Source of the DNA: Sediminibacterium sp.
GTDB lineage: Bacteria > Bacteroidota > Bacteroidia > Chitinophagales > Chitinophagaceae
DNA length: 64,000 nucleotides
Assembly: GCA_030158665.1 (NCBI GenBank)
Contig: JAOASM010000007.1
Span: 62,001 to 126,000, forward strand
Direction: 5' to 3'
This document shows, one piece after another, positions 63,928 to 64,000 of this stretch (its first letter is position 1; the number at the start of each line of letters is the position of its first letter). The position numbers and the translations under genes are program-made. The notes under the pieces are model-generated. The model did no database searches, was not told the origin of the DNA, and saw only the letters and a program-made list of their open reading frames with translations.

Positions 63928-64000
63928 TTCTCTACACGTGCCTATATAATCATTAGAGCTATTTGGGTACTTTCAAAAATGATACAAATTGCTTTTGCCA

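Noticed and set aside
63979-64000. Possible start of a new gene (ATG, reading MIQIAFA)
   Set aside because: Only seven codons are inside the window; no family can be recognised.

Overview
The window comes from a Bacteroidota chromosome, most likely an aerobic freshwater or marine member of the Chitinophagaceae (Sediminibacterium-like; inferred from gene content, not from a search). Evidence: moderately low G+C, leaders without Shine-Dalgarno sites, TAnnTTTG-type -7 promoter elements, a type IX secretion sorting domain, GLPGLI, DUF1800/DUF1501 and OMP beta-brl TonB-like proteins, and a green-type proteorhodopsin with blh. I see no phage, IS or CRISPR signature. Gene density is high, and many units end in strong bidirectional terminators.

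Layout. 1-5.5 kb: the 3' part of a TonB receptor, then a GLPGLI protein and an OMP beta-brl protein. 5.7-13.1 kb: exported amidohydrolase, sugar isomerase and penicillin-acylase genes and a LuxR-type regulator. 13.2-23.9 kb: assorted membrane, envelope and hydrolase genes (nucleotide-sugar dehydrogenase, S41 and M28 peptidases, GDPD, DoxX, a serine hydrolase). 24-28.8 kb: an ECF sigma block. 28.8-33.7 kb: NIPSNAP, a serine hydrolase and an S9 peptidase. 33.7-37 kb: a photolyase/cryptochrome cluster (FAD-binding half-photolyase, cryptochrome-like protein, DUF2805, DUF2256). 37-47.1 kb: a sulfur oxidation region. 47.1-61.9 kb: a tryptophan-rich sensory-like protein, S9, M20, M14 and M24 peptidases, a GGT, a D-aminoacylase and a tRNA-Cys-like gene. 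62.2-63.9 kb: proteorhodopsin and the retinal-forming Blh.

Two regulatory systems stand out from the raw sequence. (1) Four copies of TTAAAC-N16-nGTCTAA, with identical spacing, precede DUF1800, the ECF sigma gene, its probable anti-sigma gene and a Spy-like gene. This looks like a self-contained, autoregulated ECF regulon with an exported DUF1800/DUF1501 (T9SS-tailed) module as its output. (2) Three operators of the form GTGA-N6-TCAC (TGAC-N4-ATCA), each centred exactly 36.5 bp from the last base of a CAnCTTTG -7 element, drive two CstB-like persulfide dioxygenase-rhodanese genes and a TauE-type exporter. A Crp/Fnr regulator whose recognition helix carries the FNR-type E..SR residues lies about 4.5 kb away. 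The same region holds a TsdA-like thiosulfate dehydrogenase and two YeeE/YedE transporters. Together these suggest a persulfide to thiosulfate to tetrathionate route with sulfite/thiosulfate export, under a Crp/Fnr regulator rather than the CstR type.

Much of the rest is exported peptide and amide hydrolysis. With proteorhodopsin, photolyases and thiosulfate oxidation, this fits an illuminated aerobic heterotroph that scavenges peptides and draws extra energy from light and reduced sulfur.
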